NCBI RefSeq assembly: GCF_000426465.1
Contig: NZ_AUFK01000009.1
Location: 496,001 to 560,000, forward strand
Length of the DNA: 64,000 nt
From: Epilithonimonas caeni DSM 17710
GTDB taxonomy: Bacteria > Bacteroidota > Bacteroidia > Flavobacteriales > Weeksellaceae
Direction of reading: 5' to 3'
Of this stretch, positions 37,787-47,312 are shown one piece after another. Within the stretch, counting starts at the first letter, position 1, and every line of letters begins with the position of its first letter. The notes below the pieces were generated by a model. The model was given only the letters and a program-made list of their open reading frames with translations, ran no database searches and was not told the DNA's origin. Position numbers and translations under genes: made by a program.

Positions 37787-39559
37787 TTAGAACGTAATCT
37801 TCACGCCTCCCAAAAACTGTGCTCCCAAAACTTTGTAGCCCAGATAATTCTGATATTTGGCGTTCAGCAGATTATTTCCGAGTGCGAAAATACTGAAATT
37901 TTTGTGAATTTTGTACTCTGCAGAAAGATTTAAATCCGCAAAACCTCCAACTTTCTCATTAACATTCTCTTGCATTTCAAAAGCAGGAAAGTTTGTAACC
38001 ACAGAATAGGAATTCGAAGTTCTGTCCGTTACGAAATAAGCTTTAAAACCAAGGTTCAGTTTCTTTTCCAGCATTGTATATTTTGCACCAAGATTGAATT
38101 GGAATAATGGCTTATAATATACTTCTTCCAGGTTATCCAATTTGTATTTCATAAAATGCAAACCTGCGTCAACAGTCAGATTTTCCATTGGGAATGCCTG
38201 CAGATCTCCTTTTACTTCCATCAGAGTTCCGTTATCATAGATTGAACTGAAAGTATTTGCATAATCATAACCTTGTCTGTCTGCGCTAATAGTCGTATCA
38301 AACAAATTATTGTTGTAGAAAAACTGAGCGTTGTTCACTTTGCTGAATCCTGCATTAACATCATATTTGAAAGTCTGGTCAACATCGCCTTTCAAACCGA
38401 AATAAAAATGGTATTTGGTCTCAGTTGGAGTTAAAGTCAAATCAGAAATCAAGAAAGGATTTTCATCCAGAAGATTACCGTAAGTATTGAGTTTCAAACC
38501 CCCATCAACCCCTCCATAAAATTTGAATTCATCTGCAGCAGCAACCAGAACTTCTGCTTTTGGAAACCAATAGAATTTATTATTCTTTGATTCTTCGGCT
38601 ATATTGCTGGAATTTTTAGAATTAAGGAAACTAAAATCAGAACCTATCAACAAATAAGAATCGCCTTTATAGAAAGTCACTTTTGGCGACAATGTAAAAT
38701 TGAACTGATTATTAGTATTTTTATTCAGAATATCAAATTTGGAATTAACCGTTTCCAGATTAATTCCCAAATCCCCATTCGCTGTAATATCATCGTACAC
38801 AGAAAAATCGTGCTTTGACAAATTCAATTCCGCATTCGCATAATTTTCACTGGCTCCGAAATGGTCGGTTAAGAAGTAAGATTTCACGCGAACATTATTC
38901 AGAATTTCATTGGAGTAATGGTCGTAATAACCATTCACACTGAATCTATTCACATTTTGCTGCAAATCAACATCATTATTTGAAGGCGTCAATGCATAAA
39001 TTCCGTAATAATTGTAATTGTTGAAAGCATAATTAGCATCAATATTAAACTTTCCGCTTTCCGTGTAAATATTGGCAAAACCACCGATTTTTGCTTCGTT
39101 ATGCTTAGAATCCCAATCGTAAACTTTTTTCAGGCCGTTTGTAGAAAGGTAATGCAAATCCGCTCCTACTTCCACATTGTCCTGCACTTTTCCGGAAACA
39201 TTAGCATCGGCCAAAAACTTTCCATAATTCCCATAACCCAATCTGAAATAATTTGACTGATGATCATTGGAGAATTTCGGAGAAATGTCTTCACCCTGGA
39301 TTTCGGTTGTTTTGAAATCGGAAACCGGCGGAACATTCACAATGTCATATTTCAGATTGAGCGAATCTTCCTTTTTCTTGTTATCCGGCGGATAGTTTTT
39401 TTCCTGAACAACAGATGTTTTTTTCTTCTCGATTTTCTTGACTTCAGGTTCTCGTTTTCTGTTGAGAATCAATTGCTCTTCTTTGATTTGAGCGCCTAAT
39501 TCCGAGATTCCGACTGTCCCCAAAAATGCCAAAACGGCGATATATTTTAGTTTGTTCAT
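37787..39559 (-). CDS. Outer-membrane beta-barrel protein, TonB-receptor-like without plug
   Basis: A protein of 590 residues with a signal peptide (cut near LGAQ), then a charged, Lys/Pro-rich segment (about 25-85, KREPEVKKIEKKK). After NVPPVSDFKTTEIQGED come many amphipathic beta-strands. The C-terminus LGGVKITF ends in the Phe typical of outer-membrane barrels, and FSIFALGNNLLNAKYQNYLG resembles the last strands of TonB-dependent receptors. There is no recognisable plug domain. It lies downstream of a 989-residue TPR protein on the same strand, separated by a repeat element; the two may act together at the envelope. Ligand unknown. Confidence 0.7.
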   Translation of the reverse strand: MNKLKYIAVLAFLGTVGISELGAQIKEEQLILNRKREPEVKKIEKKKTSVVQEKNYPPDNKKKEDSLNLKYDIVNVPPVSDFKTTEIQGEDISPKFSNDHQSNYFRLGYGNYGKFLADANVSGKVQDNVEVGADLHYLSTNGLKKVYDWDSKHNEAKIGGFANIYTESGKFNIDANYAFNNYNYYGIYALTPSNNDVDLQQNVNRFSVNGYYDHYSNEILNNVRVKSYFLTDHFGASENYANAELNLSKHDFSVYDDITANGDLGINLETVNSKFDILNKNTNNQFNFTLSPKVTFYKGDSYLLIGSDFSFLNSKNSSNIAEESKNNKFYWFPKAEVLVAAADEFKFYGGVDGGLKLNTYGNLLDENPFLISDLTLTPTETKYHFYFGLKGDVDQTFKYDVNAGFSKVNNAQFFYNNNLFDTTISADRQGYDYANTFSSIYDNGTLMEVKGDLQAFPMENLTVDAGLHFMKYKLDNLEEVYYKPLFQFNLGAKYTMLEKKLNLGFKAYFVTDRTSNSYSVVTNFPAFEMQENVNEKVGGFADLNLSAEYKIHKNFSIFALGNNLLNAKYQNYLGYKVLGAQFLGGVKITF

Positions 39560-39582
39560 TTAAATTTTATTTAAAATCAAAT

Positions 39583-39734
39583 TAATCGCAAAGGCGCAAT
39601 TTGTTTGGATTCAAAATTCGTTTAAAAGTCGCAAAAAAAAGATTCAAATCTTAAACTACAATTCTATCGAAGATAAAATCTTTGCGTCTCTAAACATTTT
39701 TTATTTTTAAATTTTTGCGACTTTGCGATTAAAA
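39583..39734. repeat. MITE-like element with GCAAAG inverted ends (copy 1)
   Basis: An A/T-rich element of about 150 bp. The left end TTAATCGCAAAGGCGCAA is matched by the inverted right end TTGCGACTTTGCGATTAA with one mismatch. The inside shares ATCGAAGAT and a T-rich stretch with a second copy near 54.12-54.26 kb in the same orientation. There is no open frame of note. It fills the gap between the TPR gene and the barrel gene. Confidence 0.6.
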
Positions 39735-39753
39735 TACAAAGCCAATATTTTAC

Positions 39754-42723
39754 TTATTTTTTAATTTGGGCTTTCACTTCTTTCGCCTCAGCCACAATTT
39801 CCGGGAAATCGCCATAGTTGTTAATGATTTCATCCACCGTATAACTTGCCTGGTAATTATCTTTCAGCGCCAGATAATTTTTCGCCATCAGGACCAAAGC
39901 TTTTGCGCCCCAATATTCTTCTGAAGCATAATTGTTCGCCAATTTGAAAATAGTTTCATTGGACGACTTGAAGGCCTTTCCTTTATTCTGATAGAAAGCT
40001 TTCGCATATAAAGCTTCTGCCGCCACTTCTGTGTTGGAAGATTTCTCCAAAGCGGTATAAGCCGTTTGTGCATCCCTGTCTTTGCCTTGCTGCATCAGGC
40101 TCCTTGCTTTGATGACTTTCGCCTGTTCCAGAGTTGCTGCCGAATTTTTTGAATTAGCAATTACAACGTTTGCATATTTTTCAGCTTCAGCAAAGTTCTT
40201 TTCGTCCGCATAGATTTTCATCAATTCTACCGAAGTGAAGTTTTTAATCGTAACATTGGTAGAATTAGCATTCTGTTCCAGATACTTTTTCGCATCAGCA
40301 ATTTTATCCTGAGCTAAATAAATCTGAGCCAATCTAACCTGCGCTTCCTGCTGATAATCGTTTTGGAAATCGGCCACATTTTGTAATGGAAGTAATGCTT
40401 TATCCGTTTGTTTTAATTGATAATAACTTTCTCCCAACTCGTACTGCGCTTTGAAAAGATTATCACCGCTTGGACTCTGGTCAAGATATTTTTCGTAGTA
40501 AGAAACTGCTTTTGCATAATCTTTTTTCGAGAAACTATCCTGTGCAAGATTAAGATTGATTTCACTGATTTCTGTTCCGGAAACATTCACATTGAGACCT
40601 TTTGCAAATTGTTCGTAACCTGCAACATCACCGGTTTTCACAAAAGCCGGTTTTGCAGCGGCTACAATTTTGTCCGCATAAGCAGTATTCTTATATTGAT
40701 TCGCCAGTTGTCGAAACTCTGCAATAGCATTATCATTTTGATTTAAATCAATCAGATTCTGAGCTCTGTAAATCAGGGAATTCGCTACCAAATCCTTATC
40801 CGAACTGGATTTGATGACTTTATCAAAGTAAGAATTGGAATTGTTGAAATCATCATTCTGAGCATAAGCTGACGCAATTTCATAGTTCGCATCATCCACA
40901 TATTCCGAATTAGGATATTTTGAAATCAAAGTTTTCAGTTCAGAAATCTTTGCAACCGTATCGCCTTTGAAACCTAATGCCAGAGCTTTTTGATACAACG
41001 TATAATCGCTGGCATTTTCGGTTTTATTATAAATTTCCAAAGCTTCATTCAACTGATTGTTTGCGTAATATGTATCAGCCAAACGCAATTCTGCATCCGC
41101 CTTGAATTCCTGTTTCGGGAATCTCAGATATTCCTTAAAATATTCCTGGGCCTGCGCAAAATCCTTAGACTTGAAATAAGCATAACCTAAGTCATAGTCC
41201 AATTGTTCACGTTCCGGAAAACCTTCTGCGGTTTCGTTTTCAAGTTTGGTGTAAGTTGCAATGGCAGATTTATAATCACCTTTCTGGTAGTAAGTCTGTC
41301 CTAACCAATACTGCGCTTTTTTATAAAAATCTTTATTGAGATTGAATTGAAGACTTCTTTTAAAATACGTTTCGGCGGCATCAAAATTCCCTTTATTGAA
41401 TTCTTCGGAACCTAAAAGATAAGAAACCTCCTGCTCTATTTTTTTAGTCTCATTCGTTTTCTGGTCCAATTTTGAAAGTGCGTCCAGAGTTGCTTTATAG
41501 TCTCCGGAATACAAATAAGATTTAACCAGCAGTGACCTCATTTCCTGAGTTTTAGAATTCGGATATTTATCCAGATACCTCTGAATTACTTTTGAAGAGT
41601 TCTCAAATGGATTTCCTAATTCATAACTCAATTTGGCGTATTGTTCCAAAGCCAGTTGCTGAACTTTCGCATCATAATTCATCTGGGACGCATTACGATA
41701 TGCTGAAAGCGCTTCTTGTTTTTGATTATTTTGCAGATAAGCATTCCCGAGTTGGTAATAAGCGTTTTGAGCCAGCGGAGATCGGCTGTTAATTAATTGA
41801 TTATAATATCCTACTGCTTCGGCATTTTTACCTACCTGAGAAGAAACAAATCCCATTTCGTAAAGGTCGGTTTCTGATGGTGTCTGCTCTTTATCAAGGA
41901 ATAATTTCAGGTGCGGATAGGCAGACTGATAATCACCTTTCATAAAGTAGCTCTCTCCTACTATCTTGTGGATTTCTGTATCGTAAGCAGTTGTTTTTCC
42001 GTTGTTCAGGATGTCGTTGCCTTCCGAGATGGCCAGATCATAGTTCTTCTGATTGTAATACATCTGCACATAATAAGGCTTTACCAGATGTGCATATTCC
42101 TGATTATTCTTGATTTGGTCGAAGTAAACAAATGCATTGTCATTTTGCTTGTCAGTATAATAAAGATGTCCAAGCATATAAGAAATAGCAGGCTTGCTGT
42201 TTTCGTCCGCATTTTTGTAAGATTCTTCCAGCGCTTCAATCGCTCCGGCAGAATCTCCTGTCATAAACTTGGCATAACCCAGCTTCATAATATGCTGCAT
42301 GTTTTCCTCTTTGCTCAACTGATATTGATTGACTTTTTGCAATGTTTCCAGAGCTTTTTCAAAATCTTTTTTAGCCAAATAATAATCCGCCAATGGTCCG
42401 TTGGCCTGGGCAAAATAGGCCGACTTCGGATATTCTTTCATAAAAGCACTAAGACCTTCTTCTGCATATTGCTGCTGCAGAATCACACCAATCACATTGC
42501 TGAAAAACAGTGATGCTTCTTTTCTGGAACTGCTAAGACTTTTGTTGTAAAAATATTGGTTGGAATATTCGTATTGGGAAGCATTGTAAACTTTGGTGTT
42601 GTAGAGATTCTCTGCCAACCCAAAGTGATAGTCTTCTTTTTGGATGAAATATTGAGATTGTTGCGCCTCAGAGATCCCATAAATGGAAATCAAGGATGCC
42701 AGTATTACTTTTTTTGAATTCAT
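39754..42723 (-). CDS. Large exported TPR-repeat protein
   Basis: A protein of 989 residues from the ATG giving MNSKKVILAS; the frame extends four codons further only through a TTG. A signal peptide of about 20 residues is followed by near-continuous tetratricopeptide repeats, about 20 by eye, with alternating patterns such as AYYQLGNAYLQNNQKQEAL, YWLGQTYYQKGDYKSAI and YELGESYYQLKQTDKALL. No enzymatic domain is visible. It is probably a periplasmic or outer-membrane-associated scaffold (inference from signal peptide and TPRs). The downstream beta-barrel gene may be its partner. Specific function unknown. Confidence 0.85.
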   Translation of the reverse strand: MNSKKVILASLISIYGISEAQQSQYFIQKEDYHFGLAENLYNTKVYNASQYEYSNQYFYNKSLSSSRKEASLFFSNVIGVILQQQYAEEGLSAFMKEYPKSAYFAQANGPLADYYLAKKDFEKALETLQKVNQYQLSKEENMQHIMKLGYAKFMTGDSAGAIEALEESYKNADENSKPAISYMLGHLYYTDKQNDNAFVYFDQIKNNQEYAHLVKPYYVQMYYNQKNYDLAISEGNDILNNGKTTAYDTEIHKIVGESYFMKGDYQSAYPHLKLFLDKEQTPSETDLYEMGFVSSQVGKNAEAVGYYNQLINSRSPLAQNAYYQLGNAYLQNNQKQEALSAYRNASQMNYDAKVQQLALEQYAKLSYELGNPFENSSKVIQRYLDKYPNSKTQEMRSLLVKSYLYSGDYKATLDALSKLDQKTNETKKIEQEVSYLLGSEEFNKGNFDAAETYFKRSLQFNLNKDFYKKAQYWLGQTYYQKGDYKSAIATYTKLENETAEGFPEREQLDYDLGYAYFKSKDFAQAQEYFKEYLRFPKQEFKADAELRLADTYYANNQLNEALEIYNKTENASDYTLYQKALALGFKGDTVAKISELKTLISKYPNSEYVDDANYEIASAYAQNDDFNNSNSYFDKVIKSSSDKDLVANSLIYRAQNLIDLNQNDNAIAEFRQLANQYKNTAYADKIVAAAKPAFVKTGDVAGYEQFAKGLNVNVSGTEISEINLNLAQDSFSKKDYAKAVSYYEKYLDQSPSGDNLFKAQYELGESYYQLKQTDKALLPLQNVADFQNDYQQEAQVRLAQIYLAQDKIADAKKYLEQNANSTNVTIKNFTSVELMKIYADEKNFAEAEKYANVVIANSKNSAATLEQAKVIKARSLMQQGKDRDAQTAYTALEKSSNTEVAAEALYAKAFYQNKGKAFKSSNETIFKLANNYASEEYWGAKALVLMAKNYLALKDNYQASYTVDEIINNYGDFPEIVAEAKEVKAQIKK

Positions 42724-42886
42724 ACAGATTTTCAAAATTATTGTCGAAGCCAGAGCTGCAACAAAGTTTGTTCCTTTTTCAACGAAAATAGGGAAAAGAT
42801 ATTATTTGGAGGAGTTTTTAAAAGCACTTTTTGTTTGGGAAATAGTTTTATTTATTAATAAAATGTTAAAAACATCAAAATTTTAT

Positions 42887-42894
42887 TACATTTG
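42887..42894 (+). promoter_or_regulatory. Candidate -7 element for the amino-acid permease
   Basis: TACATTTG fits TAnnTTTG and lies 27 bp before the permease ATG. No TTG was seen at the expected spacing. Confidence 0.3.
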
Positions 42895-42921
42895 TTACTT
42901 TCACAAAAATTATAAACTTAA

Positions 42922-44607
42922 ATGAGTTCACTTTTCAGAAGAAAACACTACGCAGAGAATGCAGATTCCGGACAGCTTAATAGAGTTCTTGGAACCTGGG
43001 ATATTGTATTTTTTGGGATTGCTGCCATTATTGGAGCAGGAAGTTTCAGCAGTTTAGGTGAAGCTATCTTCCGCGGTGGTCCGGGCGTCATTGTTTTATA
43101 TCTGATCTGTGGTTTTGCCTGTGCGTTTACCGCACTTTGTTATGCGGAATTTGCAAGCCGAATTCCCACTGCCGGAAGTGCTTACACCTACGCCTATGCC
43201 AGTTTTGGGGAATTGATTGCATGGGTCATCGGTTGGGCCTTGATAATGGAATATTCTTTTGGAAATATCTATGTTGCATTTTCCTGGTCAGATTATTTTA
43301 CCAGTTTTATGGAGAGAATCGGGGTTCATATTCCGGATTATTTCACTTGTAGCTACACTGAAGCTAAAAAAGCTTTTCTTAACAATTCCAACAACGGAGA
43401 GCTTATCAACGCTTGGAAATCGGCACCAATTATCGGTGGATTGAAAATCATAGTTGACATACCGGCATTGGTAATCAATGGACTGATCACTTGGCTTTGC
43501 TACCAGGGAATCAAGGAAAGTAAGAACTTCAATAACTTTTTTGTTATTCTAAAGCTGTTCGTCATTCTTTTGGTAATTGCAGTTGGTGTAGGTTATATAA
43601 ATACAGGGAATTGGTTTCCAACGACTTCTACCCCAACCTCCGGTTCTTTTATGCCCAACGGCTTTGCCGGTGTAATGTCAGCCGTTTCGGGTGTTTTCTT
43701 TGCTTATATCGGCTTTGATGCAATCTCTGTTTTATCAGAAGAAACCAAGAATCCTCAAAAAGACCTACCAAAAGGAATGCTGATTTCTCTTGGGCTTTGT
43801 ACAGTTATTTATATCATTTTGACTTTAACATTAACCGGTTTGGTGGATTACAGAAAATTTGACGGAATCGGGGACCCATTATCTTTTGTATTTGATAAAA
43901 CAAATCTCAATCTCCCCTGGATGGAATTCATTGTGGCGTTGATTGCGATTGTTGCGATTACGACCGTGCTTCTGGTTTTCCAAATGGGGCAGCCGAGAAT
44001 CTGGATGGCAATGTCGAGAGATGGACTTTTACCTAAGAAATTCCAAGAAGTTCACAGTAAGAACAAAGTACCTTCTTTCGCAACGATTGTAACAGGTATT
44101 GTAGTCGGCGTACCTATTCTATTTACAGATAAGACCTTCATTCTCGATTTCACGAGTATAGGAACTATTTTTGCTTTTGTGTTAGTTTGCGGTGGCGTTC
44201 TGATGTTGCCTCCGAAAGAAAAGATCAAAGGAAGATTCCATTTGCCTTATATCAATGGTAAAGTATTTTTCCCATTGATATTCATTGGTGGATTGGTATT
44301 TTTCTATTTTTATCAGCCAGAATTTTTTCATAATCTGACCAATATCAGTGATTCCAACGAAGGCGAATTCCGTTTGGCAATCATTATTTTTATCATTATA
44401 AATCTGGTTCTATGTGGATTAGCTATCGTTAAAAATCTCTCGTTAATTCCTTTGATCGGTCTTAGTTCCTGTCTTTATCTTTTAACCGGAATGAGCCACG
44501 AGAATTGGTTCTGGTTTGGACTGTGGTTTGCTATAGGTTTGATAATATATTTCCTTTATGGATATAAAAACAGCAAACTAAATCAAACCAAAAATGGAAT
44601 CTCCTAA
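42922..44607 (+). CDS. APC-family amino-acid permease (cationic amino-acid transporter-like)
   Basis: Inner-membrane protein of 561 residues with about 14 hydrophobic helices. The first helix has the APC glycine-rich motif (GIAAIIGAGSFSSLGEA). AGSAYTYAYASFGELIAWVIGWAL and GFDAISVLSEETKNPQKDLPKG match cationic amino-acid transporters. It probably imports amino acids by proton symport; the specific substrate cannot be read. Its 3' end overlaps the DUF962 gene by 14 bp, implying coupled translation. Confidence 0.9.
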   Translation: MSSLFRRKHYAENADSGQLNRVLGTWDIVFFGIAAIIGAGSFSSLGEAIFRGGPGVIVLYLICGFACAFTALCYAEFASRIPTAGSAYTYAYASFGELIAWVIGWALIMEYSFGNIYVAFSWSDYFTSFMERIGVHIPDYFTCSYTEAKKAFLNNSNNGELINAWKSAPIIGGLKIIVDIPALVINGLITWLCYQGIKESKNFNNFFVILKLFVILLVIAVGVGYINTGNWFPTTSTPTSGSFMPNGFAGVMSAVSGVFFAYIGFDAISVLSEETKNPQKDLPKGMLISLGLCTVIYIILTLTLTGLVDYRKFDGIGDPLSFVFDKTNLNLPWMEFIVALIAIVAITTVLLVFQMGQPRIWMAMSRDGLLPKKFQEVHSKNKVPSFATIVTGIVVGVPILFTDKTFILDFTSIGTIFAFVLVCGGVLMLPPKEKIKGRFHLPYINGKVFFPLIFIGGLVFFYFYQPEFFHNLTNISDSNEGEFRLAIIIFIIINLVLCGLAIVKNLSLIPLIGLSSCLYLLTGMSHENWFWFGLWFAIGLIIYFLYGYKNSKLNQTKNGIS

Positions 44608-44911
44608 TAAAATAAAAACCTATAAGGAATTTTATCAGTTTTATCTTGCAGAGCACAGTAAACCACTAACCAGAGCGTTTCATTTCCTTGGGATCCTGCT
44701 AGTTTTTGTGGTTATTTTTTATGTCATACAATCTGGGAAAGAACGATTTCTTTGGTATTGCCCTATTTTCGGATATGGATTTGCTTGGTTTAGCCATGCT
44801 GTATTTGAAAGGAATACACCCGCTACATTCAAATATCCGATCTGGTCATTGGCATCAGATTTCAGATTATTTTTCGAATTATTAATAGGAAAACAAAAAT
44901 TTTCAAAATAA
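44594..44911 (+). CDS. DUF962/Mpo1-like small membrane protein
   Basis: A 105-residue protein with two or three hydrophobic segments and the family blocks FYQFYLAEHSKPLTRAFHFLG, PIFGYGFAWFSHAVFERN and ATFKYPIWSLASDFR. The His-containing motifs (H20, H30, H68 by approximate count) resemble Mpo1, a yeast dioxygenase that shortens 2-hydroxy fatty acids, so a lipid role is possible. It overlaps the permease gene and sits 32 bp before the kinase gene. Function in bacteria is not established. Confidence 0.85.
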   Translation: MESPNKIKTYKEFYQFYLAEHSKPLTRAFHFLGILLVFVVIFYVIQSGKERFLWYCPIFGYGFAWFSHAVFERNTPATFKYPIWSLASDFRLFFELLIGKQKFSK

Positions 44912-44943
44912 GTATATCGCACTAATTTATTGTCTATTTCACA

Positions 44944-46800
44944 ATGAAGAATTTCATCAAAACTAATATTTCGCAAGATTCTTTAGCCCTTTTGCTAGTT
45001 CAGGCTCCCGTAGCCTTGTCCATGTTAATTGGTGATGAATTTGTCATTCAGGTTGCCAATCCTCAGATGCTTCAATTATGGGGAAAACCTGCAGAGGTCA
45101 TCGGTTCAAAACTAATAGATGCTTTGCCGGAACTCGAGGGGCAACCATTTATGGAGATCCTTTCGAATGTCAAGAAAACAGGAAATCCATATAAAGGTTA
45201 CAAGCAACTGGCTTACATCGTAAGGAATGGAAACACAGAAGAATGTTATTTCGATTTCATTTTTGCACCGATCTATAATGATGATGAGACAGAGATCATC
45301 GGAATAAGTATTGTGGCAACCGAAGTTACCGAACAGGTTTTAGCTGAAAAAAAAGTTTCTGAAACTGAATATAAATTCGAAAATCTCATTAAGGAATCCG
45401 ATTATGCTATTGCAATCTATAAAGGTGAAGATTTCATTATAGACCTGGCAAATGAAAAAATGTTGAAAACCTGGGGTAAAGATGACTCCATCATTGGAAA
45501 AAGAATAGAAGAAGGAATTCCTGAATTGATAGGACAATCTTTCATCGGGCTTCTCAAAAACGTCTATGAAACGGGAAAAACATATTCCGCAAAAGAAGAC
45601 CGGGCAGACCTTGTGGTCGATGGTAAATTACAAACCTTTTATTATAATTTTTCTTATCAGCCCCTCAAAAATAACAAAGGAGAAGTTTATGCCATAGCCA
45701 ATATTGCTGTAGATGTAACCGATGTGGTTCTGACAAAGAAAAGATTACAGGAAAATGAGGAAAGATATAAAAACCTCGCAGACAGTTTGCCAATCATCAT
45801 ATGGACCGCAGACAAAAACGGAAATATAGATTATTATAATAAGAAATGGTATGATTACACCGGATTTGAGGGTATAGATTCCAGAGAAAACGCCGCGAGC
45901 AAGCTCCTTCATCCCGATGATTATAAAAAGGCGATCAGTCTTTGGAAGACCAGTCAGAAAAACAAGCAAGGTTATGAAATCGAATATCAGTTTCGGAATC
46001 GGACAAAGGAAAACTCCTATGAATGGTTTCTGGGTCGTGCGGTCCCTATAAAAGATGAGAACGGCGAAGTGATCCAATGGATCGGAACCTGTACAGAGAT
46101 CAACGAATTTAAACAATTTCAGCAACAAAAAGACAACTTCCTCGGCATTGCAAGTCATGAACTGAAAACGCCGCTCACAAGTCTCAAGCTCTATTCCCAG
46201 TTTCTGGAAAAGAATCTCCGAAAACAAGACGACAACAAAAACGCAGATGTTGCGATGAAAATGGATGAGCAAATCAATAAGCTCACAAGTCTTGTGAATG
46301 ATCTGCTGGATGTCACAAAAATCCAGAACGGGAAAATTCTCCTTAATAGAAGCGAATTTGATTTTGATGAGCTTGTTCACGAAGTTGTTGAAGAACAACA
46401 AATGAATACCCGTCATAGAATTTATGTAGAGGCGGAACCGATTGGAACAATCACCGGCGACAAAAACAGGATCGCGCAAGTAATGACCAATCTCATAAGT
46501 AACGCAATAAAATATTCTCCCGACTCGGACAAGATACAAATCACTACGAGATTAACAGAAGAAGGCTGTGCCCATTTTGCCGTAAAAGATTATGGAATTG
46601 GAATCGCTGAGGACAAAAAAGACAAGGTTTTCGAGCAATATTACAGAGTCAGCGGAAGTAAAGAATATACGTTTCCAGGACTTGGTTTGGGATTATATAT
46701 CTCATCCGAAATCATAAAAAGAAGTGGTGGCAGGATTTTTGTAAATTCTGTAGAAGGAAAAGGATCAGAGTTTTGTTTTGAGGTCCCTAAAATAAATTAA
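44944..46800 (+). CDS. Multi-PAS histidine kinase
   Basis: A 618-residue kinase without transmembrane segments, so probably cytoplasmic. Three PAS domains are seen at about 14-130, 138-262 and 268-392; the third has the PAS/PAC ending VIQWIGTCTEINEFKQ. The HisKA phosphoacceptor is His405 in FLGIASHELKTPL. The ATPase domain has the N-box LISNAIKYSPDS, the G1-box DYGIGI and the G2-box GLGLGLYIS. A single-domain receiver gene follows after 10 bp and is the natural partner. The signal is not known; PAS domains without membrane anchors suggest an intracellular cue. Confidence 0.93.
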   Translation: MKNFIKTNISQDSLALLLVQAPVALSMLIGDEFVIQVANPQMLQLWGKPAEVIGSKLIDALPELEGQPFMEILSNVKKTGNPYKGYKQLAYIVRNGNTEECYFDFIFAPIYNDDETEIIGISIVATEVTEQVLAEKKVSETEYKFENLIKESDYAIAIYKGEDFIIDLANEKMLKTWGKDDSIIGKRIEEGIPELIGQSFIGLLKNVYETGKTYSAKEDRADLVVDGKLQTFYYNFSYQPLKNNKGEVYAIANIAVDVTDVVLTKKRLQENEERYKNLADSLPIIIWTADKNGNIDYYNKKWYDYTGFEGIDSRENAASKLLHPDDYKKAISLWKTSQKNKQGYEIEYQFRNRTKENSYEWFLGRAVPIKDENGEVIQWIGTCTEINEFKQFQQQKDNFLGIASHELKTPLTSLKLYSQFLEKNLRKQDDNKNADVAMKMDEQINKLTSLVNDLLDVTKIQNGKILLNRSEFDFDELVHEVVEEQQMNTRHRIYVEAEPIGTITGDKNRIAQVMTNLISNAIKYSPDSDKIQITTRLTEEGCAHFAVKDYGIGIAEDKKDKVFEQYYRVSGSKEYTFPGLGLGLYISSEIIKRSGGRIFVNSVEGKGSEFCFEVPKIN

Positions 46801-46810
46801 CACTTAAAAA

Positions 46811-47194
46811 ATGTCAAATTCAAAAAAAATATACGTTGTAGACGATAGCCCAGCCATTTTGGATTCAGTTAAAATGATGTTAAATATGGAAGGTTATGAT
46901 GTTGATAATTATGAAAAAGGGTCAGAGATGTTCAACTCTCTTTCAATTTCTTCAAAACCAGACGTGATCCTGATGGATATGTGGCTGTCTGGTGAGGACG
47001 GACGTGACATCTGCAAAATGATAAAAGCACATCAGGATTTTAAAAATATCCCTGTCGTGATAATGTCTGCCAGCCGGGGCTTGGGCGACTCTGCCATAGA
47101 AAGCGGTGCGATAGATTTCATTCCCAAACCTTTTGACCTTGGAGAAATTGTAGAAAAAATAAGATACTATTCAAATAATAATTCTACTGAATAA
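46811..47194 (+). CDS. Single-domain response regulator (receiver only)
   Basis: A 127-residue CheY-like receiver with no output domain. Acidic pocket Asp11/Asp12 (VVDDSPA), phosphoacceptor Asp56 (ILMDMWLSG), Ser86 (VIMSAS) in place of the usual Thr, and Lys106 (FIPKPFD). It is co-transcribed with the PAS kinase. Output would have to be by protein-protein contact or a phosphorelay. Confidence 0.93.
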   Translation: MSNSKKIYVVDDSPAILDSVKMMLNMEGYDVDNYEKGSEMFNSLSISSKPDVILMDMWLSGEDGRDICKMIKAHQDFKNIPVVIMSASRGLGDSAIESGAIDFIPKPFDLGEIVEKIRYYSNNNSTE

Positions 47195-47312
47195 TTTTTT
47201 TTATCAGCTTAATCCACCATTAGTTTATCTTAAGGAAATCGAACTCGTGCTCTCAAGCTGGATCGTGTACAACTTATCAGTTTGAGAGGTGTCGATGATA
47301 AAAAAGTTTGAT

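Noticed and set aside
41911-42513. 200-codon open frame on the plus strand
   Set aside because: Antisense to the TPR protein gene; an effect of its codon use.
45745-46539. 264-codon open frame on the minus strand
   Set aside because: Antisense to the histidine kinase; low-complexity hydrophobic translation and no conserved motif.
44944-47194. Defence or phage-related signalling system
   Set aside because: Ordinary two-component proteins; no nuclease, toxin or effector nearby.
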